Positions 5,572 through 7,590 of a stretch of 7,590 nt of DNA are shown here, one piece after another. The stretch is taken from the NCBI GenBank assembly GCA_023436515.1, contig JAEZIV010000004.1:1-7590 (forward strand), read 5' to 3'. This DNA is from Bacillota bacterium. GTDB lineage: Bacteria > Bacillota > Clostridia > Acetivibrionales > DSM-1351. How positions within the stretch are numbered: the first letter of the stretch is position 1; every line of letters starts with the position of its first letter. Below the pieces are notes generated by a model. That model made no database searches. It was not told the DNA's origin and worked only from the letters and a program-made list of their open reading frames with translations. Both the position numbers and the translations under genes were made by a program.

Positions 5572-7362
5572 CTAAAAATCCATCTCCTGCAATCCCTTTT
5601 TGATATTTGCAAGTTTACTGTAATTCGTGCCTTTGTTGCCCTTCAAATACAGCACATTCAACTTCTTCAAATTCACCAGAGGAGAGTAATCAGTAATTCT
5701 GTTATCTCTTATATACAGTTCCCTTAGGGAGGTCATAGCTGAAAGAGCCTTAACTGACGATATTCTATTGCCATTGAGAGATAAAACCTCAAGCTTTAAA
5801 AGTCCCTTCAGAGGTGATATATCTAAAATTTCATTCCTTTGTAGATATAATACCCTTAAATTTTTAAGGTTACTCAGGCTTGTTATATTAGTTATCTTTC
5901 CATTGCTAATATCCAAGAACTCCAGATTGGGGAGCTTTTTCAAGTCGACTAGCGATTTGACTCCTGCTGGAACCGCAAGTCTATATACACTTGAAAGCTC
6001 ATTGCTGTAAATATCTCCGGTTGTCTTCATCAACTGTTTTCTGACAGCCAACTCAACCACCTTGTCACTAAAGGTTACCTTTGCTCCTTTGGCAGCAGGA
6101 GCTTTAATTGGAAGAGCCGAAATTATACTGTCCCAAACGTTTAACCCATATGCTTTTGAGGTTTTGTCTGTATAATCGGGCACATTCCCAAGACTCCATA
6201 GGGATACACCCCCAAGGCCATACTGCTTTACCAGGTCTATCTTTGCTGTCACACTTCTTGAATCCTCATACAATAGGACATTATATGTCTTGTCGGGAGC
6301 ATTAAAAAACTGAACATAAGGGCTCTGCAATTCATTATTATAGCCATATGTCATGCCCTCTGCCTTCCGGTCAGCATTTTTTACTCTGGAAGCAATCATT
6401 TCATAAGTAGGAGTATTTCTTTCCTCCATACTTTGTAGCGTACCCGGTGTCTTAATCCAATCAGCTGCTGCTTTTATTGAATATCTCCATTGGGCCGCAT
6501 CAAAGTTTATTTGTAGCATTACCTTCTTATAATTGACCTTATCAACATACTTTTTTACATCCTCCATAACCATTTTAATCTTTTTTATGGGTGCCAGACT
6601 ATCCACAGGATTTATGCTGTTATAGCCTGTATATTCCATAACCTGAGCCTTACTCAATTTGGTTACTGGTTCATAATCATGTGCCATAATTATCATTTTA
6701 TCAGCGATGGAGGCAATTTCCTTATAGTTATAGCCGGAATAATTCAGCAATGGGTTAACTGCCACAAACAACTGCTTGTTTATAGTCTTAAGCTGAGCCT
6801 TTAATTCCTTTAGAAATTGAGAATACCAATAACTAATGTCTCTTCCGTTATAATTAACTATATTTCCCTTAGCGTCTTTACTTTGTAGTCCTTCTATATC
6901 AATTACCACTCCGTCAAAGTAAATAGCACTTCCGCTTGTTACATCACTGGTTAAAATCTGTGAAATAGCAGTGATGGCTTTCTGACGCTGTTCCTGATAT
7001 GGCAGTATCTCAATAGCATTTGTGCTATCTGAAAAAATATTTAGCTGAAGTGATTTATCTTTACCTTTAGCATACTTAAGTACATCAACATAATCCTGGG
7101 GATAATAAAACATAGTATTGCCGTTCTTACCCAGTTCAGTTACAACGCCCTGCTCCAGATCACTATAAATCCTTCCCCATGCAAAGCTGACAGAATCGAG
7201 AGCATCAATATATTTTTTTGCATTATCATTAAAAGTCATTTGTGCCGGATAAAAGGCATGAAGCTCAAGCTTTGTCGAAACCTCGTCAGCCTGAACCTTG
7301 TTTGGTATAAAGCTAAAGAGCATTGCTATTGCCAGCAATGCGCATATAAGTGTTTTTCTCAT
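5572..7362 (-). CDS. Secreted GH18-like glycosidase with C-terminal leucine-rich repeats
   Basis: Counting 596 residues from the ATG at 7362, there is a signal peptide (MRK, hydrophobic core, VQA cleavage after residue 25), a GH18-type barrel (about 30-415) and an internalin-like region (about 427-596). GH18 enzymes hydrolyse beta-1,4-N-acetylglucosamine links with one catalytic Glu. The active-site strand FDGVVIDIEG (149-158) keeps D150, D155 and E157 of the DxxDxDxE motif but has V163 of the longer frame (V153 here) at its second Asp; spore-lysin relatives (SleL/YaaH) often have Asn there. MAHDY (226-230), and YEDSRS followed by GGVSLWSLG (384-392), are also GH18 landmarks. After a helical cap (VTFSDKVVELAVRKQL) come five uninterrupted 22-residue leucine-rich repeats (477-586). 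Likely wall or spore glycan is the substrate, or binding without hydrolysis; not decided. An upstream ATG at 7392 lacks a ribosome binding site, while the ATG at 7362 follows AAGGGGG by 5 bases and starts a proper signal peptide. No anchor motif is seen at the C terminus. Confidence 0.85.
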   Translation of the reverse strand: MRKTLICALLAIAMLFSFIPNKVQADEVSTKLELHAFYPAQMTFNDNAKKYIDALDSVSFAWGRIYSDLEQGVVTELGKNGNTMFYYPQDYVDVLKYAKGKDKSLQLNIFSDSTNAIEILPYQEQRQKAITAISQILTSDVTSGSAIYFDGVVIDIEGLQSKDAKGNIVNYNGRDISYWYSQFLKELKAQLKTINKQLFVAVNPLLNYSGYNYKEIASIADKMIIMAHDYEPVTKLSKAQVMEYTGYNSINPVDSLAPIKKIKMVMEDVKKYVDKVNYKKVMLQINFDAAQWRYSIKAAADWIKTPGTLQSMEERNTPTYEMIASRVKNADRKAEGMTYGYNNELQSPYVQFFNAPDKTYNVLLYEDSRSVTAKIDLVKQYGLGGVSLWSLGNVPDYTDKTSKAYGLNVWDSIISALPIKAPAAKGAKVTFSDKVVELAVRKQLMKTTGDIYSNELSSVYRLAVPAGVKSLVDLKKLPNLEFLDISNGKITNITSLSNLKNLRVLYLQRNEILDISPLKGLLKLEVLSLNGNRISSVKALSAMTSLRELYIRDNRITDYSPLVNLKKLNVLYLKGNKGTNYSKLANIKKGLQEMDF

Positions 7363-7421
7363 TACATCCCCCTTAATTACACGCAAAAGCATTTACATCT
7401 GAGAACGCCCATCTTTTATTT

Positions 7422-7427
7422 ATTCTA
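7422..7427 (-). promoter_or_regulatory. Possible extended -10 of the GH18-LRR gene
   Basis: On the - strand TGTTAGAAT (TAGAAT at 7422-7427) is an extended -10 element, 60 bases upstream of the ATG. No convincing -35 is present 16-18 bases further up. The element lies downstream of the intron end, so the promoter would be carried by flanking DNA and not by the intron. The rest of 7363-7466 holds only the AAGGGGG ribosome binding site. Confidence 0.3.
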
Positions 7428-7466
7428 ACACAACAGACATCCTGGTTTATTAAAAATAGATTACAA

Positions 7467-7507
7467 ATCGAGTAGGAGGTAGCCGATTATTTCAGCTACC
7501 GACCTCT
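7467..7507 (-). ncRNA. Group II intron domain VI with branch-point A
   Basis: On the - strand an upper stem (GGTAGC at 7500-7495 with GCTACC at 7483-7478, extended by a G-U, a G-C and an A-T pair over the loop) sits on a lower stem AGAGG (7507-7503) paired with CCT and CT (7476-7474, 7472-7471). The A at 7473 is left bulged between them, 7 bases counting inclusively from the intron end at 7467, which is the expected branch-point position. Confidence 0.83.
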
Positions 7508-7509
7508 CA

Positions 7510-7543
7510 CAGCGCCGTGCATACCGTTCGGTACACGGCGCTT
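7510..7543 (-). ncRNA. Group II intron domain V
   Basis: Read on the - strand, these 34 bases fold exactly like the catalytic domain V: a 9-position lower stem (7543-7535 with 7518-7510; the outermost A/G does not pair), a two-base bulge GC (7520-7519), a 5-bp upper stem with one G-U pair, and a four-base loop GAAC. The catalytic triad AGC sits at 7542-7540. The AGC triad differs from the CGC of class C introns. The loop is GAAC instead of the usual GNRA. Confidence 0.88.
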
Positions 7544-7590
7544 CAATAAGAATTAACATACTTTCATATACGTGTTATAAAGAGAAATTA

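Larger units (their letters stand above)
7467..7590 (-). mobile_element. 3' end of a group II intron, cut by the window edge
   Basis: On the - strand this is the last 124 bases of a group II intron, a self-splicing retroelement that moves with its reverse transcriptase/maturase. It contains domains V and VI (see the separate entries) and ends CTCGAT at 7467, fitting the usual A-pyrimidine 3' end. Bases 7544-7590 would be the tail of domain IV. None of the three - strand frames there gives a recognisable maturase C terminus and all hit stops, so the reverse transcriptase gene, if present, lies to the right of the window. The intron is inserted between genes, about 105 bases upstream of the GH18-LRR start and in the same orientation. 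Confidence 0.85.

Noticed and set aside
7544..7590. Possible C terminus of the group II intron reverse transcriptase on the - strand
   Set aside because: All three frames have stops in or near this stretch and none shows a maturase-like sequence; it is more likely non-coding domain IV.

Overview
The window is AT-rich, low-GC Gram-positive DNA, most likely from an anaerobic endospore-forming Clostridia species (Ruminiclostridium or a close cellulolytic relative is my guess from overall resemblance). The support is a CwlD-type spore-cortex amidase, a CsaB-type pyruvyl transferase that implies SLH-domain surface proteins, strong purine-rich ribosome binding sites, and U-tract terminators. No database search was possible, so the taxonomy is inference.

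Layout. On the + strand, bases 3-863 are the 3' three quarters of a csaB-like gene; its frame is open to the left edge and it ends at a strong hairpin terminator (875-910). Everything else is on the - strand. From right to left (the direction of transcription) these are: the 3' end of a group II intron (7467 to beyond 7590) with recognisable domains V and VI; a secreted GH18-like glycosidase fused to internalin-type leucine-rich repeats (5572-7362); a two-gene operon of a four-helix membrane protein (4853-5389) and a HEAT-like repeat protein (4004-4849), closed by a terminator (3886-3934); a cwlD-like amidase (3028-3813) with its own terminator (2964-2998); and a two-domain ABC-F ATPase (914-2827) that converges on csaB.

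How the genes relate. Three of the six genes concern the cell envelope: CsaB modifies the wall polysaccharide that holds SLH proteins, CwlD trims peptidoglycan in the spore cortex, and the GH18-LRR protein is exported and carries a fold typical of enzymes that cut N-acetylglucosamine polymers. The ABC-F protein is a ribosome-associated translation factor type. The membrane/HEAT pair is unassigned. Four likely start codons differ from the longest reading frame or are non-ATG: GTG for the ABC-F gene, and internal ATGs for cwlD, the membrane protein and the GH18-LRR gene, mostly chosen from Shine-Dalgarno placement.

I found no CRISPR array, tRNA, rRNA, toxin-antitoxin pair, phage gene or clear new defence system. 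The most notable items are the group II intron end beside the GH18-LRR gene, the GH18-LRR architecture itself, and the uncharacterised membrane/HEAT operon. No stretch longer than 300 bases lacks a gene; the longest gaps are 2828-3027, 3814-4003, 5390-5571 and 7363-7466, and each is covered by an entry below.
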